64,000 nucleotides of DNA from contig NZ_CP041730.1 in the NCBI RefSeq assembly GCF_007431345.1, positions 2,852,001 through 2,916,000 on the forward strand. Reading direction: 5' to 3'. Below, piece after piece: positions 42,956 to 51,452 of the stretch. Under the pieces are notes generated by a model. It was not told the origin of the DNA, did no database searches, and worked only from the letters and a program-made list of their open reading frames with translations. This DNA comes from Chitinimonas arctica (lineage in GTDB: Bacteria; Pseudomonadota; Gammaproteobacteria; Burkholderiales; Chitinimonadaceae). Both the position numbers and the translations under genes were made by a program. Every line of letters begins with the position of its first letter. The stretch's first letter is position 1.

Positions 42956-42993
42956 AATGATAAGTGTTATCATTAATATGATTATTATCATTT
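42956..42993. promoter_or_regulatory. Fur box array upstream of fepB
   Basis: AATGATAAGTGTTATCATT (42956-42974) is an inverted repeat (ATGATAA/TTATCAT) close to the Fur consensus. A second A+T-rich match (AATATGATTATTATCATTT, 42975-42993) abuts it. The pair lies 39 bases before fepB and would repress it under iron-replete conditions. It is also about 120 bases before the RND operon. Confidence 0.72.
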
Positions 42994-43113
42994 GTTCAAT
43001 GGTAACCGACGCGGCCCGTCCGTGTCCGCTGCCATATGGACTGTTCATGGCTTTAACCCGGGAGTGACCTGCTTGCGGCTGCCTCAAGGCGGTCGCGGGC
43101 ATGGTGTCGAAAC

Positions 43114-44259
43114 ATGCTGAAGAAAATTGCTTATCTGTGCTTGCCCATGGGCTTGCTGGGCTGTGGTGCGGCTGCCGAGGGTGAGCCCCCACCCATGCCG
43201 GCGCCCAAGGTGGGAACCGTGGTATTGGCAGAGCAGGATGCCGTGATACGCACTGAACTGGCAGGCCGCACCGCCGCTTACCGGGTCGCGGAAATCCGCC
43301 CGCAGGTCGCCGGCATCGTGCAACGCCGCCTGTTTACCGAAGGGGCGGAAGTCAAGGCCGGCCAGGTCCTGTACCAGATCGAAGCGGCCAGCTACCAGGC
43401 CGCGCGCGAGCAGGCCGAAGCCAGCTTGCACGACGCCAGTGCCAATCTGGATAGCCAGCAAGCCAAGCTGACCCGCCAGGACGAGCTGATCAAGCTGAAA
43501 GTCGTCAGCCAGCAGGCGCACGATGATGCCAAGGCGGCTTTCCGCCAGGCACAAGCCAACTACAAATCGCGCCAGGCCGCCCTGAAAGCCGCTTCCCTTG
43601 AACTGGAACGTACCCGCGTGGTGGCACCCATCAGTGGCCGTATCGGCCGCTCGACCGTCAGCGAAGGGGCGCTGGTGAGCCTGGGCCAGGTCCAGCCCAT
43701 GGCGACCTTGCAGCAACTCGACCCCATCTATGTCGATATCGTCCAATCCAGCCAAGCCTTGCTGCAGCTCAAGCGGCAATTGGCCGGCGGCATGCAGTCC
43801 GGGCGTGCCCGGGTCGCCTTGAAGCTGGAAGACGGCAGCGCCTACGAACATCCCGGCGTACTGCAGTTCGCCGAGGTCAATGTCGACCCCGCCAGCGGCG
43901 CGGTCACCCTGCGGGCACAGTTCCCCAATCCGGATGGGCTGTTGCTGCCGGGCATGTTCGTGCGCGCCGAGGTGGAGCAGGGCGTGCGCCGCCGTGCCCT
44001 GCTGGTACCGCAGCAAGGCGTGACCCGCAACGAAAAGGGCCAGCCCACCGCACTGGTGGTCAACGCCCGTAATCAAGCCGAAGCCCGGCTATTGCAGGTC
44101 CAGGGCACCCAGGGCAAGCATTGGATCGTTACGGCCGGCTTGCAAGCCGGCGACCGGCTGATCGTGGACGGCCTGCAGCGCGCCGTGGTCGGCCAGCCGG
44201 TGGAGCCGGTCGCGCTGGCGCCCGCCACCGCATCCGTCGCCAGCAAGCAAGGCGGTTGA
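43114..44259 (+). CDS. RND efflux periplasmic adaptor (AcrA/MexA-like lipoprotein)
   Basis: This 381-residue membrane-fusion protein bridges an RND pump to an outer-membrane channel. The lipobox LLGC (Cys17) follows a short signal. Lipoyl halves AEIRPQVAGIVQRRLFTEGAEV and TRVVAPISGRIGRS flank a helical hairpin of about 80 residues (coiled coil), and a beta-barrel follows. It is followed after two bases by the pump gene. No repressor gene is adjacent, and the substrate is not predictable. Confidence 0.93.
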   Translation: MLKKIAYLCLPMGLLGCGAAAEGEPPPMPAPKVGTVVLAEQDAVIRTELAGRTAAYRVAEIRPQVAGIVQRRLFTEGAEVKAGQVLYQIEAASYQAAREQAEASLHDASANLDSQQAKLTRQDELIKLKVVSQQAHDDAKAAFRQAQANYKSRQAALKAASLELERTRVVAPISGRIGRSTVSEGALVSLGQVQPMATLQQLDPIYVDIVQSSQALLQLKRQLAGGMQSGRARVALKLEDGSAYEHPGVLQFAEVNVDPASGAVTLRAQFPNPDGLLLPGMFVRAEVEQGVRRRALLVPQQGVTRNEKGQPTALVVNARNQAEARLLQVQGTQGKHWIVTAGLQAGDRLIVDGLQRAVVGQPVEPVALAPATASVASKQGG

Positions 44260-44261
44260 TC

Positions 44262-47200
44262 ATGCTGGCCCGCTTCTTTATCGAGCGTCCGGTGTTCGCC
44301 TGGGTGCTGGCGACCGTCATCATGCTGGCCGGCGGCCTGGCGATGGCGATCCTGCCGGTATCCAAATACCCCGATATCGCACCGCCCTCCGTGATGATCA
44401 CCGCCAACTATCCCGGCGCGTCGGCCGAGGTGGTGGAAAACAGCGTGACCCAGGTGCTGGAGCAGGAGCTCAAGGGCCTGGACAACCTGATGTACTTCAA
44501 CTCGACCAGTAGCGCCGCCGGCCGGGCCGAGATCATGCTGACCTTCAAGCAAGGCACCGATCCCGATGTGGCGCAGGTGCAGGTGCAGAACAAGGCCAGC
44601 CAGGCCAGCAGCCGCCTGCCGCGCCAGGTGCAGCAGAACGGCCTGGTCGTGACCAAGCAGCAAGGCAGCTTTCTGATGATCGCCGCCTTCTACGACAAGA
44701 CCGACCGGCGCAGCGATACCGATATCTCCGATTGGCTGTCCAGTACCCTGCAGGACCCGCTCAGCCGCGTCGAGGGGGTGGGCATGGTGCAGAATTTCGG
44801 TTCGCCCTATGCCATGCGCGTCTGGCTGGACCCGCACAAGCTCAACGGTTACGGCTTGATGCCCACCGATGTCACCAAGGCCATCGCCGAGCAGAATACC
44901 GAGGTATCGGTGGGCGAGCTGGGCGCGCGGCCGTCTTCGGATGAGCAGCAGCTCAACGCCACGGTAACGGCCTTGTCGCGCTTGCAGTCGGTTGAACAGT
45001 TCCGCCAGCTGGTGTTGAAGACGCGCTCGGACGGTGCGGTGGTGCGCCTTGCCGATGTCGCACGGGTCGAACTGGGTAGCGAGGATTACAGCAGCACCTC
45101 GCGCCTGAATGGCCATCCGGCCTCCGGCCTGGCCTTTATGCTGGCGCCCGGCGCCAACGCCCTGGACACCGCCGAAGCAATCAAGGCCAAGGTAGCGCAA
45201 TTGGCGGGCGCGTTCCCGGCCGGCATCGAGGTGGCCTATCCGGAAGACACCACCCGCAGCGTCAAGCTATCCCTCCGCGAAGTGCTCAAGACCCTGGTCG
45301 AAGCGGTGGTGCTGGTGGTGCTGGTGATGTACCTGTTCCTGCAGAACTGGCGCGCAACCTTGATTCCCGCCATCACCGTACCGGTGGTGCTGCTGGGCAC
45401 CCTGGCGGTGCTGGCACTGGCCGGCTATTCCATCAATACGCTGACCTTGTTCGCCATGGTGCTGGCCATTGGCCTGCTGGTGGACGATGCCATCGTGGTG
45501 GTGGAAAACGTCGAGCGCATCATGCGCGAGCAAGGCCTGGACGCCAGGTCGGCCACCCTGGCATCGATGCGGGAGATCACCGGCGCCCTGGTCGGCATCG
45601 CCATCGTGCTGGGCGCGGTCTTTCTGCCCATGGCCTTCTTCAGCGGTTCGGTGGGGGTGATCTACCGTCAATTCTCCGTCACCATCGTGGCAGCCATGGC
45701 CTTGTCGGTGGTGGTGGCCGTCTGTCTTACCCCGGTGCTGTGCGCCACCTTCCTCAAGCCGGAACATGGACAGCCACGCGGCCTGTTCGGCTGGTTCAAC
45801 CGGCGGTTCGAGCAAGCGCAAACGGGATACGGCAAGCAACTGCGCAGCCTGCTGACGCGGCCGGTGCGCTTCAGCCTGGTCTACCTGGCCATCGTGGGCT
45901 TGATGGTCTTCCTGCATCACCGCCTGCCTACAGCCTTTGTCCCGGATGAGGACCAGGGCACCGTGATGGTGCAATTCAATCTGCCCAGCGGCGCGACCTA
46001 TCCGCGTACCGCCAAGATCGTGCAGGCGGTCGAACGCCACTTCCTGGAAGGGGAGAAGGCCGATATCGATGCCATCTATACCTTGTCCGGTTTCAGCTTC
46101 GGCGGTTCCGGCCAGAATGCCGGCATGGCATTTATATCGCTGAAGGACTGGTCGGAGCGGCAGGGCGCCGAGCACAGCGCCGCGGCGATCGCCGAGCGGG
46201 CCAATGGCGCGCTGAGCGAATTGCGCGATGCCGACGTATTCAGCATGGTATTGCCGCCCATCGATGGGCTGGGACAAACCAATGGTTTCGAATTCTGGCT
46301 GCAGGACATCAGCGGCCAGGGACAAGCCAAGCTGGTGGAAGCGCGCGAGCAGTTGGTAAATCTGGCCCAGCAGGACAAGCGGCTGATGGCGGTACGAGCC
46401 AACGGTAGCGACAACACGCCGCAATTGCGGGTGGATATCGACCAGGCCAAGGCCTCCGTATTGGGTTTGGACCTGACCGATGTGAACGGTACCCTGGCCA
46501 CGGCTTGGGGTGGCGCCTACGTCAACGATTTTGTCCACCACGGCCGGGTCAAGAAAGTCTTCGTCCAGGCCGATGCGCCCTATCGTTCGCGTCCCGAGGA
46601 TATCTCGCTATGGGCCGTGCGCAGCGGCAATGGCGCCATGGCGCCGTTCTCCGCCTTTGCCGACACCCGCTGGGACAACGGCCCCGCGCAGCTGCGCCGC
46701 TACAACGGCCTGCCGGCCATGCAGGTGTTCGGCTCGGCGGCCGGCGGGGTCAGCTCGGGCGAAGCCATGGAAGCGATCGAGAAGATGGCTGCCCGGCTAC
46801 CGGGCACCAACTACGAATGGAGCGGACTGTCCTACCAGGACAAGCTGTCCAGCGGCCAGGCGCCACTGCTGTATGCCGCTTCCATCCTGTTTGTCTTTCT
46901 CTGCCTGGCGGCCTTGTATGAAAGCTGGACGGTGCCGTGCGCGGTACTGCTGGTATTCCCCTTGGGCGTGGTCGGCGCCATGCTGGCCGTGACCGTGCGG
47001 GGGATGCCCAGCGATATCTACTTCCAGGTCGGTTTGCTCACGACGATCGGCCTATCGGCCAAGAACGCCATCCTGATCATCGAGTTCGCCGAAGCCGCCG
47101 TAAAACAGGGCGCGACCGCGTTGGAAGGCGTGATCGAAGGCGCCCGCCTGCGGCTACGCCCCATCGTCATGACCTCGCTGGCCTTCGGCGCCGGCGTCAT

Positions 47201-47384
47201 CCCCCTGGTCATCGCCGATGGTCCGGGCTCGGCCAGCCAGAACGCCATCGGTACCGGCGTACTGGGCGGCGTGCTCTCCGCTACCGTACTGGCGATCTTC
47301 TTCGTACCACTGTTCTATGTACTGGTGCGGGCCTTGCCGCTACGTCGAGGCAAGGAAGCGGCTCGGCGCTTGGCCATGGAATAG
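44262..47384 (+). CDS. RND efflux pump inner-membrane transporter (AcrB/MexB-like)
   Basis: This is a 1,040-residue proton-driven HAE1-type pump. It starts MLARFFIERPVFAWVLATVI, has a large periplasmic porter loop, and carries helix-4 residues in the LAIGLLVDDAIVVVENVER segment (the paired Asp of proton transfer). The second half repeats the pattern (GLSAKNAILIIEFAE). Length and order are normal. The ATG is 2 bases after the adaptor stop. No outer-membrane channel gene follows before the terminator at 47405, so it must use a channel coded elsewhere. Confidence 0.94.
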   Translation: MLARFFIERPVFAWVLATVIMLAGGLAMAILPVSKYPDIAPPSVMITANYPGASAEVVENSVTQVLEQELKGLDNLMYFNSTSSAAGRAEIMLTFKQGTDPDVAQVQVQNKASQASSRLPRQVQQNGLVVTKQQGSFLMIAAFYDKTDRRSDTDISDWLSSTLQDPLSRVEGVGMVQNFGSPYAMRVWLDPHKLNGYGLMPTDVTKAIAEQNTEVSVGELGARPSSDEQQLNATVTALSRLQSVEQFRQLVLKTRSDGAVVRLADVARVELGSEDYSSTSRLNGHPASGLAFMLAPGANALDTAEAIKAKVAQLAGAFPAGIEVAYPEDTTRSVKLSLREVLKTLVEAVVLVVLVMYLFLQNWRATLIPAITVPVVLLGTLAVLALAGYSINTLTLFAMVLAIGLLVDDAIVVVENVERIMREQGLDARSATLASMREITGALVGIAIVLGAVFLPMAFFSGSVGVIYRQFSVTIVAAMALSVVVAVCLTPVLCATFLKPEHGQPRGLFGWFNRRFEQAQTGYGKQLRSLLTRPVRFSLVYLAIVGLMVFLHHRLPTAFVPDEDQGTVMVQFNLPSGATYPRTAKIVQAVERHFLEGEKADIDAIYTLSGFSFGGSGQNAGMAFISLKDWSERQGAEHSAAAIAERANGALSELRDADVFSMVLPPIDGLGQTNGFEFWLQDISGQGQAKLVEAREQLVNLAQQDKRLMAVRANGSDNTPQLRVDIDQAKASVLGLDLTDVNGTLATAWGGAYVNDFVHHGRVKKVFVQADAPYRSRPEDISLWAVRSGNGAMAPFSAFADTRWDNGPAQLRRYNGLPAMQVFGSAAGGVSSGEAMEAIEKMAARLPGTNYEWSGLSYQDKLSSGQAPLLYAASILFVFLCLAALYESWTVPCAVLLVFPLGVVGAMLAVTVRGMPSDIYFQVGLLTTIGLSAKNAILIIEFAEAAVKQGATALEGVIEGARLRLRPIVMTSLAFGAGVIPLVIADGPGSASQNAIGTGVLGGVLSATVLAIFFVPLFYVLVRALPLRRGKEAARRLAME

Positions 47385-47404
47385 GATCTCGACATGCGTT
47401 GATA

Positions 47405-47442
47405 CACCAAGGGGACGGGATGACCGTCCCCTTGGTGCTTTT
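47405..47442 (+). terminator. Rho-independent terminator of the RND operon
   Basis: A perfect 14-bp stem (47405-47418 with 47424-47437, loop GATGA) is followed by CTTTT, 20 bases after the pump stop codon. The reverse direction may also serve the convergent gene at 47456. Confidence 0.85.
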
Positions 47443-47455
47443 GACGGCACACGAT

Positions 47456-47899
47456 CTACTTGCGCGTTCCTGACTTGAGTGCAGGCGGACCGAATAATTT
47501 GACGACCGCGGTGTACTCCGACGGATTGACTTGGCCGGCTTGGCGCGGCCGGGGCTCGAGCGAGGATAGATAGACGCGATACTTGCCGACGACCTTGGCG
47601 TGGCGGTCAAGCTGCTCGGAACCCCCATCCCAGGGGAGGGCGATCACCTGCGGCTTGATATGCGGCCCATACACCCAGAAGAGCGCAACGGCTTCCCCCG
47701 CGACCGCGCAGTTCACGTCGGAGGGACAGCGGGTGTCGTGGTAGCCGGCGAAATGCAATTGGATATCGCCGGGAGCAGGAGGCGCCGCCTGTTGGAAGCG
47801 CATGGTCAGCTGCAATGGTTCCTGCGGACTGGGCGCTGCTTGCGCCAAGGCGGAAGCGGCGAGCAGCGAGGCAGCGAGTAGGTAGCGTAGCTTGGTCAT
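47456..47899 (-). CDS. Small secreted protein of unknown function
   Basis: This is a 147-residue protein with a clear Sec signal peptide (MTKLRYLLAASLLAASALAQAA). The mature part is beta-rich with two Cys in TRCPSDVNCAV, likely a disulfide, and an Ig-like look (LTMRFQQAAPPAPGDIQLHFAGYHD). Two further in-frame ATGs (47926, 47911) precede; 47899 is chosen because the signal begins there. No family is recognised. It converges on the RND operon. Confidence 0.65.
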   Translation of the reverse strand: MTKLRYLLAASLLAASALAQAAPSPQEPLQLTMRFQQAAPPAPGDIQLHFAGYHDTRCPSDVNCAVAGEAVALFWVYGPHIKPQVIALPWDGGSEQLDRHAKVVGKYRVYLSSLEPRPRQAGQVNPSEYTAVVKLFGPPALKSGTRK

Positions 47900-48429
47900 T
47901 GTATTTTCCATGAGGCCGGCTTTCATTGGTTAAGACGTCATGAGCGGGACAAGGATATAGCATAGGCGGCGCGTGGAAATACGCCGTGGGCGTGTTGGAG
48001 GGGTTGGGGCTTGAAGAAGTTGCAGGGGTGTGGAGAACTTCCCTGGGGCCAGCAGTCTCCATTCCAATGGAGGAAGTCAGTAGTGGTCGCCCTTGGGTAT
48101 GAGAAACAGTTGGAGAACCGCCAATACTCAGGGCGCCATATGAAGCGATCGACAAGAGTATTGAAATGACACGAAAAAGCTCGGCACATGAGGTGGCCAT
48201 GGAGCGCGTCAAGCGGGTCATCCATACACGCAATGCCTCAGGGCTCTCAGCTAAGGCTCAAGAGCTTGAACAGCGGTTGATCCCCGAAAGAGTGATAGTT
48301 TATGTAGCGTCTGGTTCAACCGGCAAAGGACGGGCCACAGCAGGACAAAGCCCATTAGAGAGCAAGCTGGGCAACTCGCTTCCCGTCATGATGCGAAGGG
48401 CAACATACAACGCTTAGTCACTAAAGCTG
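47900..48429. other. Intergenic region with no convincing gene
   Basis: About 530 bases. A plus-strand frame of 83 codons (48166-48417) has no good ribosome-binding site and no recognisable domain. Composition falls toward the A+T-rich accessory region. I see no repeat or RNA structure here. Confidence 0.4.
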
Positions 48430-48600
48430 CTAAGGCCTGCCGAGAGGTGACTCCGCAATTGGCGCTTGGCTCTTACGCTCATGGCGCTCACGAGATACCT
48501 CGATCACACGGGTTTGGAAACAGCGGTTTTCGGGCTCCTGCTCTTTGAAGAATTTCCTTGCTTGGCGAAGCGCATCTTCTCGATCTAAGTGGGTCTTCAT
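48430..48600 (-). CDS. Small charged protein, 56 residues
   Basis: A short gene begins MKTHLDREDALRQARKFFKE and is rich in Glu, Arg and Lys, with a probable helical first half. AAAGGGAG lies four bases before the ATG, a strong ribosome-binding site. No family is recognised. It is followed downstream by sequence without genes and preceded, about 110 bases away, by the AlbA_2 gene on the same strand. Confidence 0.5.
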   Translation of the reverse strand: MKTHLDREDALRQARKFFKEQEPENRCFQTRVIEVSRERHERKSQAPIAESPLGRP

Positions 48601-48709
48601 CGAACTCCCTTTGCTTTTATTTTTTTGTGGTGGTGGGGGCTAGCGGACGACTTGCAATTGAGGCCAATGAGCACTAGTGCGGGTGACTGCAGACTTTGGG
48701 GGGTAGATT

Positions 48710-50263
48710 TCAACCCAGTCTGTCACCAGGATGCATCTCCAGCCAACGTTGTCCGAGAACAGTCAAGCGGTAGCGCTGGCTACGGCTGTTGGGCTTTTCG
48801 GGCAAGGTCATTTCAATCAGGCCCATCTCCAGCGCAGGCAGCAGATAGGCCTGGCGGAAATGCGGCGTGTGCTTCAAGCCCAAGGTTTCTTGCAGTGCAC
48901 TGCGAGTGTGCTCGCCCCGTGCTGCCGCTGCCAGCAACCGCATTACTTCCCCGGTGACTTGGTCGGTGACTTGGTCGGTGACTTGGTCGGTGGGCGAAAC
49001 ACTCCCCCTTGCCAGGGGATGACTGGGCAAGCTAATTGCAAACGAGAGTCGATCCTCATCCGTTTCGAAAAGCGGCGCGGGCGAGCCGTTGGCGGACATC
49101 ACCTTGAGTATTTTCGGGATACCCGTCGCGCGGCCTTCGGTCAGGTCAAGCTCTTTCAGAAATTCGCCGATCCGCCGATTGCGGTAGCGACGGCTGACTG
49201 CCCGCCCTGCTTGAAGGTCCTCCAGCCGTATGGATCGATCCGGGCCGGGGAAGCTGACGACGACCAACTCGTCGTGGCTGATGCGCACTTCGATGGGTTC
49301 GCGCTCCTCATAGGAACGGTGATATACCGCGTTGACCAAGGCTTCCTCAATGGCAGCGTAGGGAAAGTTCCAAACCCGCGTGGCCTCGGCGCGGTCCGGG
49401 TGCTTGAGCACGGTTTCGATCAAAAAGTTGCGCTGAATGTAACTCAGGGCCTCACGCGTCATGCGCGCCAGCGGCCCCTTGAAAATCTTTTCTTCAAAGC
49501 GATCACCGCCCGCGCCTTCGGGAAACCAAACCACATCAATTTGCACGCCCGGGAAGAATCGCTCAGGCGTCTCATTGAAAAACAGTAGGCCCACGTTCTT
49601 TGGCCATGGTGATTCGGTGGGGCCACCCGCCACGTTCATTTGCCGCGCCAACGCCTCGACCGACGGCCTCGGCGCATCTGCCGCCAGCGCACTGCCCACT
49701 TCCTGCAAAAAGGCCTGCATCAGCGGTTTGGACAAATCATCGATCCGTGCAGACTGGTTGTAGCGGTCGTCAAACGGCACCTTGGCCGCCAGGCTCAGCA
49801 ACTCCTGCTCGGTCTCGCCCTTGGCCTCCACCGTGCTGCTATAGCGCCGGATGTAGTAGCGCCACATCTTCTTGTTGGCGGTGACGGCTTCCGGTGCCTT
49901 GTAGGGCCGATTCTGGCCGCCCGGTGCCCACAGCACGATCAGTTTACGCCCCTCAACTTCCTCAATGCTCAACACAGGGAAGTACGGCGGCTGGATCAAC
50001 TGGCAGGTAGCCAGCAAGTCCTGCTGAATCTTGTCGAGCTGGTTGTCGGCCAGCCCCACGGGTGGGAACACAGGTTGGCCGTTGGCATCGCAATCCTGTC
50101 CGATCACCACATAACCGCCGCCGAGGTTCTCGAAGTCGTTGGCAAAGGCGCACACTGTGCGGATGATTGCGTCCGGATTCCATCCAGACTTGTACTCGAT
50201 GCGCTCGCCTTCGACCGTGCGCTGGCGCAGCAGGTCGGTGAGGTTGATGGGGAGTTTGCTCAT
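48710..50263 (-). CDS. AlbA_2 (Schlafen-type) and GHKL ATPase-like protein, second copy type
   Basis: This is a 517-residue protein with an N-terminal AlbA_2 domain (RIEYKSGWNPDAIIRTVCAF, then NLGGGYVVIG) and a middle region. An HATPase_c_4-like segment follows (AAIEEALVNAVYHRSYEE, LVVVSFPGPDRSI). A winged-helix end closes it (LGLKHTPHFRQAYLLPALEMGLIEMTLP). The end resembles that of the 7431-8921 protein (GLRHEDHFREAYLRPALEGGFIEMTIP), so the two are distant paralogues. Such genes are common in genomic islands and sometimes accompany restriction or defence genes, but no such partner is certain here. GGAG-type sequence (GAGGAGTAAAT) precedes the ATG. Confidence 0.82.
   Translation of the reverse strand: MSKLPINLTDLLRQRTVEGERIEYKSGWNPDAIIRTVCAFANDFENLGGGYVVIGQDCDANGQPVFPPVGLADNQLDKIQQDLLATCQLIQPPYFPVLSIEEVEGRKLIVLWAPGGQNRPYKAPEAVTANKKMWRYYIRRYSSTVEAKGETEQELLSLAAKVPFDDRYNQSARIDDLSKPLMQAFLQEVGSALAADAPRPSVEALARQMNVAGGPTESPWPKNVGLLFFNETPERFFPGVQIDVVWFPEGAGGDRFEEKIFKGPLARMTREALSYIQRNFLIETVLKHPDRAEATRVWNFPYAAIEEALVNAVYHRSYEEREPIEVRISHDELVVVSFPGPDRSIRLEDLQAGRAVSRRYRNRRIGEFLKELDLTEGRATGIPKILKVMSANGSPAPLFETDEDRLSFAISLPSHPLARGSVSPTDQVTDQVTDQVTGEVMRLLAAAARGEHTRSALQETLGLKHTPHFRQAYLLPALEMGLIEMTLPEKPNSRSQRYRLTVLGQRWLEMHPGDRLG
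48945..48992 (-). repeat. Four 12-bp in-gene repeats encoding (T)GEV and TDQV units
   Basis: One ACTTCCCCGGTG unit and three ACTTGGTCGGTG units (plus strand) code for TDQVTDQVTDQVTGEV in the linker of the AlbA_2 protein. The first unit is identical to the repeat unit in the paralogue at 7666-7701. Confidence 0.85.
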
Positions 50264-50265
50264 AT

Positions 50266-50367
50266 TTACTCCTCACCCGCCAGTCTGGCTACCGACCAGA
50301 AGTGGTCGAAGTCGGCCAATTTGGTTTTGACTTCGCTCCAACCGGGGGTGTTCTTTTTAGAAGTCAT
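50266..50367 (-). CDS. Small 33-residue protein or gene fragment
   Basis: The frame reads MTSKKNTPGWSEVKTKLADFD and ends LAGEE, stopping 2 bases before the AlbA_2 start, with GAGGAG spanning its end. The sequence looks like the N-terminus of a longer family protein that has lost its body. If translated it would couple to the AlbA_2 gene. No function can be assigned. Confidence 0.4.
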   Translation of the reverse strand: MTSKKNTPGWSEVKTKLADFDHFWSVARLAGEE

Positions 50368-50725
50368 CTCAGGTGTTTCCTGTGGCGATCAGGATTTCTT
50401 CTATGTCAGCGGTTATCCGAAATTCCCGGGTAACTGAATATTTATCTGTGCCGCTGTCGGTACTAATTGGTGCGACGATTGGGAATGAACATGGCATCCA
50501 TTCCGCAGACCTGCCCACCCACACCTTTGAACTTCGCAACACAAGCAGCGATTTTCTGGAACACGCTTTGTTTTTTGGTCAGGAATTGCGGATTAAGCGC
50601 ATCGGATTTACACACAAGTTCTCAAAATTGGATTGGCGAAAAAAAACCCCCCAATTATGCCCCGGATGAGCCCGGCTTCTAGTGGATGGAGTCGGACGGC
50701 TGTGCACGTAAAAAACGGCTGATGC

Positions 50726-50768
50726 CCTTGTATTTGCTGGGCTTACAGGCCTCTTTAGAACTGCCTGG
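50726..50768. repeat. Diverged direct repeat, copy A1
   Basis: This 43-base segment beginning CCTTGTATTTGCTGGGCTT matches 57993-58036 at about 33 positions with one gap, in the same orientation. Possibly an old attachment-site flank. Confidence 0.5.
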
Positions 50769-50850
50769 ATATGTGCTATGTGCCGAAGGGCTATCGAACT
50801 GTTGCTATAACGCTACGATTCTTAAGGGGTTTTGTTGTGTGGTTGATTGA

Positions 50851-50872
50851 TGTTGCCCCCAAAGTTGCCCCC
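50851..50872. repeat. Direct repeat, copy A2
   Basis: A 22-base segment with two TTGCCCCC words matches 57910-57931 at 20 of 22 positions in the same orientation, about 7.06 kb apart. Confidence 0.55.
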
Positions 50873-51452
50873 ATCTATCGTCGGGTGCCTCTTGTCGTCT
50901 GTGCTTTCTTTCGCTGCGTATAGACATGAGCATAGCACGAGCTTTTGCCGTACTTCATACCAGCCTAGGTATCGCTGACGAGGGGCAGGCGTTGGGTCGG
51001 TTATATTTCTGAGACGTGGCCGGCGAAATGCCCCGCGTGGAAATTTCGTTTCAAGCCTTCTAAACGTGCTGGCCGGTGAGGTGCAGTGCTGTTTGTAGAG
51101 AGCCGGCGCATTACGTCGGGGTGGCCCCAAACGAAACCGCTTGAAAATTCTGTGACTAGCGGCACCGCGCGGGTACGCCGACCCGCAGGCGCCGGAGATC
51201 GGCAGGGACCCCGGCCTTTCTAGCGTTGCATCGCTTGCTTGAGCGTTTGAGACAAGCGAGTGAGCAGGTGCTAAACAAAAAAACACTGCCAAGTTGCCTG
51301 TACATGCCACCTTCATCTATACAGCCTTGATACCGTGGCGAATTCAGCGACAAAAGCCTTCAGCGACTGGCTCCACGTAAGTGCGCTCTTGGAGTAGCCT
51401 TCGCTCGCAGAGCCTGTCAAGCGTTGTTAGAAGTAGCCGACCAGGAGGGAGT

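Larger units (their letters stand above)
50368..51452. other. Gene-poor A+T-rich region with att-like repeats
   Basis: About 1.1 kb. Reading frames (for example 50373-50669 plus) lack ribosome-binding sites and family resemblance. Two short segments (50726-50768 and 50851-50872) recur in diverged form near the tRNA-Ala at 58 kb. On the minus strand the second codes GGNFGGN, as the one at 57.9 kb codes GGNIGGN. This looks like debris from integration events. Confidence 0.45.

Noticed and set aside
48166..48417. 83-codon plus-strand frame
   Set aside because: Weak start signal, no family resemblance, and its downstream region is better explained by the minus-strand small gene.
50373..50669. 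98-codon plus-strand frame
   Set aside because: No ribosome-binding site, no domain, and it overlaps gene debris.
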